37,985 nt of DNA from Candidatus Methanofastidiosia archaeon (GTDB taxonomy: Archaea > Methanobacteriota_B > Thermococci > Methanofastidiosales > Methanofastidiosaceae), in assembly GCA_003558335.1 (NCBI GenBank), contig PWMA01000144.1, forward strand, positions 1-37,985. The letters are read 5' to 3'. The notes below the pieces were generated by a model. It had not been told where the DNA came from, made no database searches, and was given only the letters and a program-made list of their open reading frames with translations. The position numbers and the translations under genes are program-made. Shown piece by piece: positions 1 through 7,903 of the stretch (the first letter of the stretch is position 1; each line of letters opens with the position of its first letter).

Positions 1-107
1 AAGGTAAAGGAGTTTCTTTTATGGAAAACAATGTTTCATTTCATGGAAAATCTCCCAATGAAGAGGAGTTTAATATAGCCCTCAAGGAGTTGGAGGCGAA
101 ACTATGA
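1..107 (+). CDS. Transketolase N-terminal subunit, 3' end only
   Basis: This is the last part of a gene that begins to the left of the window. The frame opening at base 3 reads GKGVSFMENNVSFHGKSPNE, then continues to a TGA stop at 105-107. A GKGVSFMEN...WHGKxP-type segment closes the thiamine-diphosphate half of split archaeal and clostridial transketolases. The stop overlaps the start of the next gene (ATGA at 104-107), which is the expected arrangement for a two-subunit transketolase whose halves are translated together. Only about 34 residues are visible, so the family call depends on this segment and on the neighbour. Confidence 0.85.
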   Translation, partial: GKGVSFMENNVSFHGKSPNEEEFNIALKELEAKL

Positions 108-1045
108 ATGGATTTGGTGTACCAAGGGAAGTATATGGTGAAACTCTCTTTGAGCTTGGCGAATCTAGAAAAGATATAGTAGTATTGGATGCTGATTTGT
201 CCTCTTCTACAAAAACTTCATCTTTTGCAAAGAAGTTCCCCGACAGGTTTTTTAATGTTGGTGTTGCCGAACAGAACATGATGGGAATTGCTGCTGGCCT
301 TGCCACCACTGGAAAAACTGTTTTTGCTTCATCCTTTGCAATGTTTGCCATAGGGAGAGTATATGATCAGATAAGACAATCTATAGCATACCCCAAGATG
401 AATGTCAAAATTGTTGCAACACATGCAGGCATAACAGTTGGAGAGGATGGTGTTTCCCATCAGATGATTGAAGATTTATCTTTGACATGTGCACTTCCTC
501 ATATGAAAGTCTTAGTTCCAGCAGATGCACTGGAAACAAGAAAAACAATAAAAGAAGTATCTGCTGAGAAAGGTCCAACTTACGTAAGACTTGGAAGAAG
601 CAAAGTTCCCAATATATTTGAAAACGAAGACGAAATTAAACTAGGAAAAGCTGCAACATTATTGGACGGTGATGATTTAACAATAATTGGAATGGGTGTA
701 ATGGTTTCAAAATCACTTGAAGCTGCTCAAAAACTAAAGAAAGAAGGAATATCTGCAGGTGTTATTAATTTAAGCACATTAAAACCAATTGATAGACTTG
801 GAATACTAAAAGCTGCCAAAAAAACTGGGTGTGTTGTCACTGCTGAAGAACACAATATATATATGGGTATGGGTGCATTAGTTTCTTCAATACTTTCGGA
901 AGAATATCCTGTTCCTATACTAAGGTGTGGCATAAAAGACACTTTTGCCCAAAGTGGTGATTATGAGCAATTAATGCAGATATACAACCTAACTTCAGAA
1001 GAAATATATAAACTTTCAAAAAAAGTTATAACTATGAAAAAATAA
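104..1045 (+). CDS. Transketolase C-terminal subunit
   Basis: This 313-residue protein is the C-terminal half of a split transketolase. It supplies the pyrimidine-binding domain and the C-terminal domain, and pairs with the thiamine-diphosphate-binding half encoded just upstream. Visible family features are LDADLSSSTKT near residue 29, the FPDRFFNVGVAEQNM segment with the cofactor-activating Glu, and THAGITVGEDGVSHQ. The length is normal for the family. An AGGAGTTGGAGG sequence precedes the ATG, which overlaps the upstream stop. With the transaldolase and epimerase genes that follow, it interconverts sugar phosphates in the non-oxidative pentose phosphate pathway and so supplies ribose and erythrose phosphates. 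Confidence 0.95.
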   Translation: MNGFGVPREVYGETLFELGESRKDIVVLDADLSSSTKTSSFAKKFPDRFFNVGVAEQNMMGIAAGLATTGKTVFASSFAMFAIGRVYDQIRQSIAYPKMNVKIVATHAGITVGEDGVSHQMIEDLSLTCALPHMKVLVPADALETRKTIKEVSAEKGPTYVRLGRSKVPNIFENEDEIKLGKAATLLDGDDLTIIGMGVMVSKSLEAAQKLKKEGISAGVINLSTLKPIDRLGILKAAKKTGCVVTAEEHNIYMGMGALVSSILSEEYPVPILRCGIKDTFAQSGDYEQLMQIYNLTSEEIYKLSKKVITMKK

Positions 1046-1067
1046 GAACTGTTTAGAGGAGATAAAA

Positions 1068-1721
1068 ATGAAATTTTTTTTGGACACTGCAAACATTGAA
1101 TATATTAGAGAAGCAGCAAGCCTTGGATTAATTGAAGGAGTTACAACAAATCCATCACTAATCTCTAAGGAAGATAAACCTTTCAAAGATATAATTCAAG
1201 AGATATGTAAAATTGTAAACGGGCCAATATCAGCTGAAGTCACGGCATCTGATTCTAAAGGTATGATAGAAGAAGCATTGAAACTATCAGAAATTCATGA
1301 AAATGTTGTAATAAAAGTTCCAATTACAAAAGATGGGCTAAAAGCCGTTAAAGAACTATCTACAAAAGGGGTAAAGACAAACGTTACACTTATTTTCTCT
1401 GCAACTCAAGCGCTTCTGGCAGCCAAAGCAGGAGCCTCTTATGTTTCTCCTTTTGTTGGAAGATTGGATGATATATCCACAGAAGGAATGAACCTTGTAG
1501 CAGAAATTCAACAAATATACAGAAACTACCTTTTCGAAACAGAAGTTATAATCGCAAGTATCAGAAATCCTGTGCATGTTTTACAATCGGCACTTATGGG
1601 CGCAGACATTGCAACTGTCCCCTACGATGTTTTAATGAAACTCATTGATCACCCCCTAACAAACATAGGTATTGAAAATTTTTTAAGAGACTGGAAAAAG
1701 GTAGAAAACAAGGAGATTTAA
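1068..1721 (+). CDS. tal: Transaldolase (fructose-6-phosphate aldolase-like, small type)
   Basis: This 217-residue TIM-barrel enzyme belongs to the short TalC/FSA-like transaldolase group. It starts MKFFLDTANI, has GVTTNPSLISKE near residue 24, and carries the Schiff-base lysine K83 in NVVIKVPIT. KTNVTLIFS and SPFVGRLDD follow. Transaldolase transfers a dihydroxyacetone unit between sedoheptulose 7-phosphate and glyceraldehyde 3-phosphate; the short type can also act as a fructose-6-phosphate aldolase, and sequence alone does not separate the two. A GAGGAGAT site precedes the ATG. It lies 22 bases after transketolase and 3 bases before the epimerase, so one operon is likely. Confidence 0.93.
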   Translation: MKFFLDTANIEYIREAASLGLIEGVTTNPSLISKEDKPFKDIIQEICKIVNGPISAEVTASDSKGMIEEALKLSEIHENVVIKVPITKDGLKAVKELSTKGVKTNVTLIFSATQALLAAKAGASYVSPFVGRLDDISTEGMNLVAEIQQIYRNYLFETEVIIASIRNPVHVLQSALMGADIATVPYDVLMKLIDHPLTNIGIENFLRDWKKVENKEI

Positions 1722-1724
1722 TTC

Positions 1725-2396
1725 ATGGTTAAAATTGCACCTTCAATTCTTTCTGCTGACTTTTCTAAACTAGGTGACGAAATAATGGAAACAGAAAATT
1801 CAGGTGCAGATTTAATACATATAGATGTAATGGATGGGCACTTTGTTCCTAACATTACTATAGGGCCTTTAGTCATTGAAGCAATATCAAAATTTACAAA
1901 CCTGCCAATGAACGTTCACCTGATGATTGAAAATCCTTCTGCCTACATAGAGACATTTGCCAAAGCCCTTGCTAAAAATGATAGGGATGTATCCCTTGAT
2001 TACTTGTCTTTTCACATAGAAGCCTTTTACCATTCACACAGACTCTTAAACAAAATTAGAGAACTTGGTATAAAATCAGGAATAGCTTTGAATCCTTCAA
2101 CACCTCTAAGCTCAATAACACACCTTTTAGATTCTATGGATTTGCTCATTTTAATGACTGTAAATCCTGGATTTGGCGGCCAGAGCTTTATAGAATCTAT
2201 GTTACCAAAAATTAAAGAAGCTAAAAAATTAGTAAGAGGCAGCGATATAGAGATTTTAGTAGATGGTGGAGTTTCCGAAAAAAACATAAAAAAAATTAGA
2301 GATGCAGGTGCCGACATTCTTGTAGCAGGCGCAGCAGTGTATAATGATAAAGCTAGTATAAAAAACAACATTATTCGATTAAAGGCTCTGGTCTAG
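1725..2396 (+). CDS. rpe: Ribulose-phosphate 3-epimerase
   Basis: This 223-residue TIM-barrel enzyme interconverts ribulose 5-phosphate and xylulose 5-phosphate. It opens with APSILSADFSKLGDEI, then HIDVMDGHFVPNITIGP with the metal-binding His and catalytic Asp. VNPGFGGQSF and ILVDGGVSEKN carry the second catalytic Asp and the phosphate loop. An AAGGAGAT ribosome site lies 7 bases before the ATG. It ends the pentose phosphate operon. Its last 26 bases overlap the convergent end of the Cys-rich gene on the minus strand. Confidence 0.95.
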   Translation: MVKIAPSILSADFSKLGDEIMETENSGADLIHIDVMDGHFVPNITIGPLVIEAISKFTNLPMNVHLMIENPSAYIETFAKALAKNDRDVSLDYLSFHIEAFYHSHRLLNKIRELGIKSGIALNPSTPLSSITHLLDSMDLLILMTVNPGFGGQSFIESMLPKIKEAKKLVRGSDIEILVDGGVSEKNIKKIRDAGADILVAGAAVYNDKASIKNNIIRLKALV

Positions 2397-2829
2397 AAAG
2401 TTCGTACTCTAAAAGTTCTTTTACTTTTTCTTTATTTCTAGCCATTTTTAATATTTCTACACACAATTTTCTCTTCAATGCAAAATATTTTTCATAACCA
2501 TCTTGGTCGTTATATATTCTAGCCAAAGCATCATCTCTGCCACCCATGCACCCACTTCTTCTCATACAACAATATGACAGGGATTTGAAACAAACAAGAT
2601 CGTACTTCCAATTGTGTTCTTCTGAGAATTTATTTTTAACACTAATATATTCTTCTTTGGTTATTCCTAGTTCTTCCAAAGCCTTGGGCAGGCTACATTT
2701 AAATGAAAACGTTAAAGAATATCCAGGATGACAACAGAAAGAAATTGCTCTTAAATCTCCTCCAAAACATATAGGGACAGGAGCAAATTTCCATCCTGGA
2801 ACCATTCTAGTATTGTTAAGATTAATCAT
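2371..2829 (-). CDS. Cys-rich protein resembling methanogenesis marker 9
   Basis: A 152-residue soluble protein with two paired-Cys segments: FCCHPG near residue 31 followed by FKCSLP, and YCCMRRSGCMGGRDDAL near residue 107. The pattern of CFGGDLR, CCxPG and LGITKEEYxxxK, then a second CC...GC...RDDAL block, resembles from memory the family called methanogenesis marker 9, whose function is unknown. No search was possible, so this is a suggestion. The Cys content suggests a metal or Fe-S site. The start is supported by a minus-strand TATA box at 2850-2859, about 26 bases before the ATG, giving a leaderless message. It overlaps the convergent rpe stop by 26 bases. Confidence 0.7.
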   Translation of the reverse strand: MINLNNTRMVPGWKFAPVPICFGGDLRAISFCCHPGYSLTFSFKCSLPKALEELGITKEEYISVKNKFSEEHNWKYDLVCFKSLSYCCMRRSGCMGGRDDALARIYNDQDGYEKYFALKRKLCVEILKMARNKEKVKELLEYELSRPEPLIE

Positions 2830-2849
2830 TAAAAGAAACGAATTAAAAG

Positions 2850-2860
2850 AATTTATAAGT
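2850..2860 (-). promoter_or_regulatory. TATA box for the Cys-rich gene
   Basis: Read on the minus strand the site is ACTTATAAAT. Its centre lies about 26 bases upstream of the ATG at 2829, so transcription should start at or next to the start codon. Confidence 0.5.
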
Positions 2861-2878
2861 GTTTGTTTATTAAAAAAA

Positions 2879-3847
2879 TTAATTATTTTTATTATAGAGG
2901 ATAGCGCCTAATGCAATTGTTATTATTAATAATATTGCAGATAATCCTTGGAATACTACTATCTGATTTGAAATTGAGGATATCTCTGATTTTAGTAGTG
3001 CTATCTCTTCCGACTCATTTTGAAGTCTTTTTATTGAACTAAATAACTGATCTGCATTATACTGGATCATTTCCGATACTGTATCGGTTCCTGGAATGGC
3101 TTCAGGAAAATTGGAAAAAACTATATGTCTTCCCCCAATTTCTTCTGCCATTTGTGCTCCAAGTGAGGTTCCACTCTGCAGATTGTCAATAATAAATGTA
3201 ACATCTTCTTCTTTTCCTATTCTAACTAGGTTTTGAACAGTTTGTATCGACAATGTTTCAGGGGATTTATATGTATCAACAATTTCAAGCCCTATCCAGT
3301 TTGTAAAAGCAGTCTGCCATTCCATTGCAATTGCTTTATAATTTGATACTCCAAGTTGTTCTGCCTCAGCCAATATTTTCTGATTTAACTCTTCCAATTC
3401 TTTTGATATATCCGCTGCGTTTTTTTCATAATACTCTTTATTTTGTGGATCTACTTCTATTAAAGCATTTTTAATAGCATTAATTCTTTCTATGGCAAGA
3501 GGAGGTGTACCCCACGGCCCTGGCAAGAAAAGTTTTCTTACGTTTCTATTTTCAGATGCCCTTATCATATCATCAAGCCATGGCTCAATACCGTGGTATA
3601 CTATTAGCGATGCAGCATTGACTTCTGATATTACGCTAGGTCTTACATCAAAATGATCTGGACAAACACCAGGTTGGACTAAAGATATAGCATCTACTTT
3701 ATCCCCACCGACCTCCTGTACAAAATACTTCATTGTCGTTGTAGTACAAATTATTTTCGTTTTTTCTGCTGAAGAAAATGTAGGCATAAAAGATATAATC
3801 AACCCAAAAATGAAAATACATACTAAAATTTTTTTTATAATAATCAC
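2879..3847 (-). CDS. Metal ABC transporter substrate-binding protein (ZnuA/TroA type), membrane-anchored
   Basis: This is a 322-residue cluster A-I solute-binding protein. It has a signal peptide (KKILVCIFIFGLIISF... to about residue 27), two TroA-like lobes joined by a long helix, and a C-terminal membrane helix at about 297-316 after a short coiled segment. One metal-site His is kept (H66 in CPDHFDVRP) and H85 in YHGIEPW may be another. The usual SHxAF His is replaced in MEWQTAF (about 175-181), so metal specificity, or even metal binding, is uncertain. No permease or ATPase gene is adjacent. The only canonical in-frame start, GTG at 3847, lies inside a GAGGTGAT ribosome site; an ATA at 3838 has the normal spacing and would begin MKKILV. 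Confidence 0.8.
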   Translation of the reverse strand: MIIIKKILVCIFIFGLIISFMPTFSSAEKTKIICTTTTMKYFVQEVGGDKVDAISLVQPGVCPDHFDVRPSVISEVNAASLIVYHGIEPWLDDMIRASENRNVRKLFLPGPWGTPPLAIERINAIKNALIEVDPQNKEYYEKNAADISKELEELNQKILAEAEQLGVSNYKAIAMEWQTAFTNWIGLEIVDTYKSPETLSIQTVQNLVRIGKEEDVTFIIDNLQSGTSLGAQMAEEIGGRHIVFSNFPEAIPGTDTVSEMIQYNADQLFSSIKRLQNESEEIALLKSEISSISNQIVVFQGLSAILLIITIALGAILYNKNN

Positions 3848-3932
3848 CTCTTGATATTACTAATATGTTTTTCGTGTTACGAATAGACTTTAACTAACTA
3901 TATAAATGTATTGCATTTGATTTATCTATTTA

Positions 3933-3951
3933 GAATATATAAACTATATTC
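3933..3951. promoter_or_regulatory. Inverted repeat, candidate operator upstream of the arsenate-reductase-like gene
   Basis: GAATATA and TATATTC form perfect 7-base arms around the 5-base spacer TAAAC. The element ends a few bases before the TATA box of the gene at 3988. It also lies in the shared upstream region of the divergent metal-receptor gene. Position and symmetry fit a dimeric repressor or activator site such as an ArsR-type site. AT-rich sequence makes chance symmetry easier, so this is tentative. Confidence 0.4.
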
Positions 3952-3954
3952 AAT

Positions 3955-3964
3955 AAATATATAA
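3955..3964 (+). promoter_or_regulatory. TATA box for the arsenate-reductase-like gene
   Basis: AAATATATAA is centred about 27 bases before the ATG at 3988, which predicts a leaderless message. No ribosome site precedes this ATG, in agreement. Confidence 0.5.
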
Positions 3965-3987
3965 GCCAGATTTATTTTTTATCAGAC

Positions 3988-4422
3988 ATGAAGAAAACTA
4001 AGGTTATTATTTTATGTACAGGTAACTCTGCAAGAAGTCAAATGGCCGAAGCTTTTTTGAAAAAATATGGGTCTGAATACTTTGAAGTATATAGCGCTGG
4101 ATTTGAACCCAAAGGGATAAATCCATATACAATAAAAGTCATGGAGGAAAAAGGTATTGATATGTCAGACCATACTTCAAAGGAACTTAGAGAATACCTG
4201 GGAACAGTACATTTTGGAATAGTTATTACTGTATGTGACAGAGCTGAAAAAACTTGCCCTACGATGCCTGGAATTTCAAGAAGATTATTTTGGCCTTTTG
4301 AAGATCCAGCCTCTTTTAACGGAACGGAAGAAGATATAATAGATAAATTTAGAGAAATCAGAGATTTAATTGAAGAAAAAATTATATCTTGGGTTAAAGA
4401 ATATAGAGCATCATCAAAATAA
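3988..4422 (+). CDS. arsC: Arsenate reductase / low-molecular-weight protein tyrosine phosphatase family
   Basis: A 144-residue protein of the LMW-phosphatase fold. The P-loop CTGNSARS starts at C10. C83 and C90 sit in VCDRAEKTCP, which matches the three-cysteine relay (10, 82, 89) of thioredoxin-coupled ArsC. WPFEDPAS contains the conserved Asp-Pro general acid. The expected reaction is reduction of arsenate to arsenite with thioredoxin or a similar donor. No arsenite pump or recognisable ArsR gene is adjacent. Its neighbour across the divergent promoter is the orphan metal receptor. Family assignment is strong; substrate is inferred from the Cys pattern. Confidence 0.9.
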   Translation: MKKTKVIILCTGNSARSQMAEAFLKKYGSEYFEVYSAGFEPKGINPYTIKVMEEKGIDMSDHTSKELREYLGTVHFGIVITVCDRAEKTCPTMPGISRRLFWPFEDPASFNGTEEDIIDKFREIRDLIEEKIISWVKEYRASSK

Positions 4423-4485
4423 CAATACATTATCCATTTGAGTAAATTATTTAAAGTTGAAAATTAATCATGATATGTGGTAAAA

Positions 4486-5550
4486 ATGAAAAAGATACTA
4501 GTATTTTTAATAATGTTTGCACTTTTATTGCCTAGCGTTTATGCAGTAGAGAGTATAAGAGGGCAAGATGGAAAGATTGTAACAATAGAACACAATGTTT
4601 ATGATGATCTGATTGTTTCAGGGAGCCAAATTATAATAAATGGGACTATCTATGGAGATCTTTTTGCAGCTGGTGGAGAAATAATTATCAATGGAAATAT
4701 AGGTGGAGATGCTTATATCGCTGGCGGAAATGTAATTATTAATGGACAAATCAAAGGTGGACTTGTCATAGCTGCGGGTCACGCCACAATAACTGGTAGA
4801 ACTGATAAAATAATTGCTGCCTGTGGCGACTTATCAACAAAAGGACACACTGATAAAATAATTGCCGCCGCCGGAAAAGTCACTATGGGTCCAACTTCAC
4901 TCGTTAATAGATATGCGTATATAAGTTCTGGCAGTTTTGAAAATCAAGGAGTTATCAAAGGAGAGTTAAATCTTACCACTGAAGAGTTAATACAAAGAGG
5001 TTCTGTTGGATCATTTAAATACCAGAGGAGTAACATAGGCGGACTTGGAAGAGCATTTTTTGAAGGTATCAGATCTATATTCACAGTTTTTTCAATACTT
5101 GCATCTATAGGAATGTTAGTTCTAGGAATATTAATTATATTATTGTTCCCAAAGCCATTCTTTAGAGTTGAAAAAGAAGTTGAAAAAGATCCGGTTTTAA
5201 GGACATTGATTGGATTTCTACTTATTATAGCAACAATCATTGCTTTACTTATATTGGCAGTGACAATAGTAGGTTTGCCAATTGTAGCAATAATTGGAAC
5301 ACTCTTTTTAGCAGCTTTGATTACCTCGGTATTATTCGTTTCTTACTGCACAGGTAATTTCATTACAAAGAAACTAAACATTAAAACTAGTGATGTAGGA
5401 ATTTTCATAATAGGCTTCGTTATACTTACAATTCTAAAGCTAATACCTGTTCTGGGATTAATTGTCAATGTAGTTGTAGTAAGTCTTGGATTTGGAGCAA
5501 TATTCTACACTCTTAAAAATAACTGGAACGTAATAACAGCAAAAAATTAA
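4486..5550 (+). CDS. Membrane bactofilin-like (polymer-forming) protein
   Basis: This protein of about 354 residues has a signal peptide, then a short-period right-handed beta-helix (about residues 30-170) built from units such as INGTIYGDLFAAGGE, INGNIGGDAYIAGGN and INGQIKGGL. Four hydrophobic segments follow (about 195-345). The repeat pattern is that of the polymer-forming cytoskeletal (bactofilin-like) family. Here the helix would sit outside the cell, attached to a C-terminal membrane domain. A GTG at 4477 is an alternative start; ATG 4486, which yields MKKILVFLIMF, is preferred because it begins a normal signal peptide. A TATTTAAAG-like box lies at about 4447-4455. Function is unknown; a role in envelope structure is inference. 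Confidence 0.8.
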   Translation: MKKILVFLIMFALLLPSVYAVESIRGQDGKIVTIEHNVYDDLIVSGSQIIINGTIYGDLFAAGGEIIINGNIGGDAYIAGGNVIINGQIKGGLVIAAGHATITGRTDKIIAACGDLSTKGHTDKIIAAAGKVTMGPTSLVNRYAYISSGSFENQGVIKGELNLTTEELIQRGSVGSFKYQRSNIGGLGRAFFEGIRSIFTVFSILASIGMLVLGILIILLFPKPFFRVEKEVEKDPVLRTLIGFLLIIATIIALLILAVTIVGLPIVAIIGTLFLAALITSVLFVSYCTGNFITKKLNIKTSDVGIFIIGFVILTILKLIPVLGLIVNVVVVSLGFGAIFYTLKNNWNVITAKN

Positions 5551-5567
5551 TTTTTCTTTTTTTAATA
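5548..5567 (+). terminator. T-rich transcription stop after the bactofilin-like gene
   Basis: The stop codon is followed by a run of nine or more T in two blocks (TTTTTCTTTTTTT). Archaeal termination commonly occurs at such tracts. No hairpin is evident. Confidence 0.35.
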
Positions 5568-5598
5568 AAGACCATAATTTAATAAGAGAAAAATTTTA

Positions 5599-6690
5599 TT
5601 GGATATTGTGGAAATAACAGTTGTAGGTGCTGGCCCAGCCGGACTTTTGGTTTCAAGTCGCTTGAGTAATGCAGGATACAAAGTAAATATAATCGAAGAG
5701 CACAAAAATATTGGGGCACCTGTATCATGCTCTGGACTAATTGGTAAGGATTTTTTTCAAAATTTTAAAGATTTTGATTTTAAAAATTCTGTCAAAAATA
5801 AAATAGATGGCGCAAAGATATTTCTTGGAGAGGACTCATTTGAACTTGAAAGAAAAGGCGTTTCGTATGTTGTCGACAGATGCCTATTTGACCAATCAAT
5901 ATCAAAAAATCTTAATGTTTCTCTAAATGAAAAATTTGTTTCATTTAAAAGGAATAATGAAAAAATCATAATAAAAACTGACAAAAGAAAATTTTCAACA
6001 GATCTACTTATTGGGGCGGATGGGCCTAACTCCAAGATAAGATCCCAGGGATTTAAATTTTATGTAAAAAAATATGTAGGATATCAAGTTAGAATTAAGA
6101 CTAATTTAGATTTAGACAAATTTGTTGAAGTCCATATAGAAAAACCTTTTTTTAATTGGATCATACCTGAAGGAGAAGGTATATTTAGAATAGGCACTGT
6201 TTCTGATAATCCAAAAGAAACTATTGAAAAATTCATAAGAAAAAACCAAATCAAAGGAAAACAGATTGATGTACAGGCCGGAATTATACCTATAGGTAGA
6301 GGGGAGATCTACAAAGATAGAGTTTTTCTTCTAGGTGATGCAGCATGTCAAGTAAAGCCTTTGACAGGTGGCGGAGTATATTATGGAGCTTTAGCTTCAG
6401 AATTCTTGACAAGGTCTATCAATACATATGATTACGCTAGTTATTCTCAGATGTGTGATAAAATAATAGGAAAAGAAATAAGAAGAGGGTTATTATTAAG
6501 AAAGATTTATGAAAATCTAAATGAAAAAGAACTCAAATCCATATTTACATTTATTAAATCAAAAAAGCAAGAGCTTGAGGAATATGGTCAGTTTGATGAA
6601 CACTCTAAAACAATTCTTTCTTTAATAAAAGATCCAAAAATATTGTCTTTTACACCAATATTGCTTAAAACATATCTTAGAAATCTCTAA
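5599..6690 (+). CDS. Geranylgeranyl reductase family flavoprotein
   Basis: A 363-residue FAD-dependent oxidoreductase. The dinucleotide-binding motif GAGPAG is at residues 10-15, APVSCSGLIG at about 42-51, GADGPNSKIR near 139, and GDAACQVKPLTGGG near 249; the last is characteristic of the archaeal family that saturates geranylgeranyl chains. Members reduce the double bonds of digeranylgeranyl glycerophospholipids to make phytanyl lipids, and some act on other prenyl compounds. The protein is somewhat shorter than the usual 390-400 residues. The start is uncertain: TTG at 5599, or GTG at 5608. A TATA-like ATTTAATAA at 5577-5585 would put the transcript start near either. Confidence 0.85.
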   Translation: MDIVEITVVGAGPAGLLVSSRLSNAGYKVNIIEEHKNIGAPVSCSGLIGKDFFQNFKDFDFKNSVKNKIDGAKIFLGEDSFELERKGVSYVVDRCLFDQSISKNLNVSLNEKFVSFKRNNEKIIIKTDKRKFSTDLLIGADGPNSKIRSQGFKFYVKKYVGYQVRIKTNLDLDKFVEVHIEKPFFNWIIPEGEGIFRIGTVSDNPKETIEKFIRKNQIKGKQIDVQAGIIPIGRGEIYKDRVFLLGDAACQVKPLTGGGVYYGALASEFLTRSINTYDYASYSQMCDKIIGKEIRRGLLLRKIYENLNEKELKSIFTFIKSKKQELEEYGQFDEHSKTILSLIKDPKILSFTPILLKTYLRNL

Positions 6691-6691
6691 A

Positions 6692-6702
6692 ACCTTTTAA
6701 AT
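6692..6702 (+). promoter_or_regulatory. TATA box for phosphoglycerate mutase
   Basis: CCTTTTAAATT lies about 26 bases before ATG 6723, immediately after the preceding gene's stop. This predicts a leaderless message separate from the upstream gene. Confidence 0.45.
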
Positions 6703-6722
6703 TATTCATTTTCATTTGTGTA

Positions 6723-7901
6723 ATGAAATACGTTGTAGTTTGTGGAGACGGAATGCCAGATTATCCTCTAGAAAATAAAGAGGGCAAGACAGTTCTTGAA
6801 CTTTGTGATATACCAAATATGGACATGATTGCAAGAGAAGGCGCAATGGGCGAGCTATTAACAGTTCCGAATGGATTTGAGGCTGGCTCTGATGTTGCAA
6901 ATCTTTCACTTTTAGGTTATAATCCTAAACATTATTACACCGGCAGAGGACCTCTTGAAGCATATAGCATAGGCGTTGATCTAGACGAAAATGATATAGC
7001 TTTTAGGTGTAATTTAATAACTGAAGAAAATGGGATTTTAAAGGATTATTCTTCAGGCCACATAACAACACCAGAATCAAAAGAACTTATTAATAGAGTT
7101 TCCCAATCTTTTGAAGTTGGTAAATTTTACCCTGGTATTAGTTATAGACATTTATTTATTTGCAAAGGAGAAGACGATTATGTCTCCACTCCCCCTCACA
7201 ACATAGTTGGTCAAAAAGTATCCGATTATCTCCTCAAAGGCCAAAATGCAGATATATTAAATAAAATGATGCTTGATTCAAAAAATATACTAACAAACCA
7301 TCCTATAAATCTAAAAAGAGTTTCAGAAGGAAAAAATCCTGGGAATATGATATGGATCTGGGGACAAGGAAAGAAAGTTCACATGGAGCCCTTTTCTGAA
7401 AAATTTGGACTAAAAGGTGGAGTAATATCTGCCGTTGACCTCATAAAAGGAATAGGATATGGGGCAAAAATGAAGGTCATCAATGTTCCAGGCGCAACAG
7501 GTTTTATAGATACAAACTATGAAGGCAAAGCAGATTATGCTATAAAAGCTTTAGAAGATATAGATTTAATCTATATCCATGTCGAAGCTCCAGACGAAGC
7601 GGGACATTTTGGAGATCTCGAAATGAAGATTAAAGCAATAGAAGACCTAGATAAAAGAGTTGTAGGAAGACTTCTAAATAAACTCCAAGAGAAAGGATTT
7701 GAATACAATATAAGCATAGTTGCTGACCATCCTACACCTATAAACCTAAAAACTCATGTTCCAGATCCAGTACCTTTTGCAGTGTATAAGGAGAACATTC
7801 AAAAAGACAAATCATCCAATTATAGCGAAAAAGAAGCAAAGATAGGAAGATTGGGATTGAGAGAGGGAAGTGAATTTATAAATCTTTTAAAGAGCCAATA
7901 A
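6723..7901 (+). CDS. apgM: Cofactor-independent phosphoglycerate mutase, archaeal type
   Basis: A 392-residue alkaline-phosphatase-superfamily enzyme that interconverts 3- and 2-phosphoglycerate in glycolysis and gluconeogenesis. The N-terminal GDGMPDYPL binds metal. S56 in EAGSDVANLSLLGYNP is the phosphorylated nucleophile. HVEAPDEAGHFGD (near residue 286) and VADHPTP (near 337) supply the remaining metal ligands. Length and motif order match archaeal ApgM. Its 3' end meets the convergent AAA+ gene two bases away. Confidence 0.95.
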   Translation: MKYVVVCGDGMPDYPLENKEGKTVLELCDIPNMDMIAREGAMGELLTVPNGFEAGSDVANLSLLGYNPKHYYTGRGPLEAYSIGVDLDENDIAFRCNLITEENGILKDYSSGHITTPESKELINRVSQSFEVGKFYPGISYRHLFICKGEDDYVSTPPHNIVGQKVSDYLLKGQNADILNKMMLDSKNILTNHPINLKRVSEGKNPGNMIWIWGQGKKVHMEPFSEKFGLKGGVISAVDLIKGIGYGAKMKVINVPGATGFIDTNYEGKADYAIKALEDIDLIYIHVEAPDEAGHFGDLEMKIKAIEDLDKRVVGRLLNKLQEKGFEYNISIVADHPTPINLKTHVPDPVPFAVYKENIQKDKSSNYSEKEAKIGRLGLREGSEFINLLKSQ

Positions 7902-7903
7902 TA

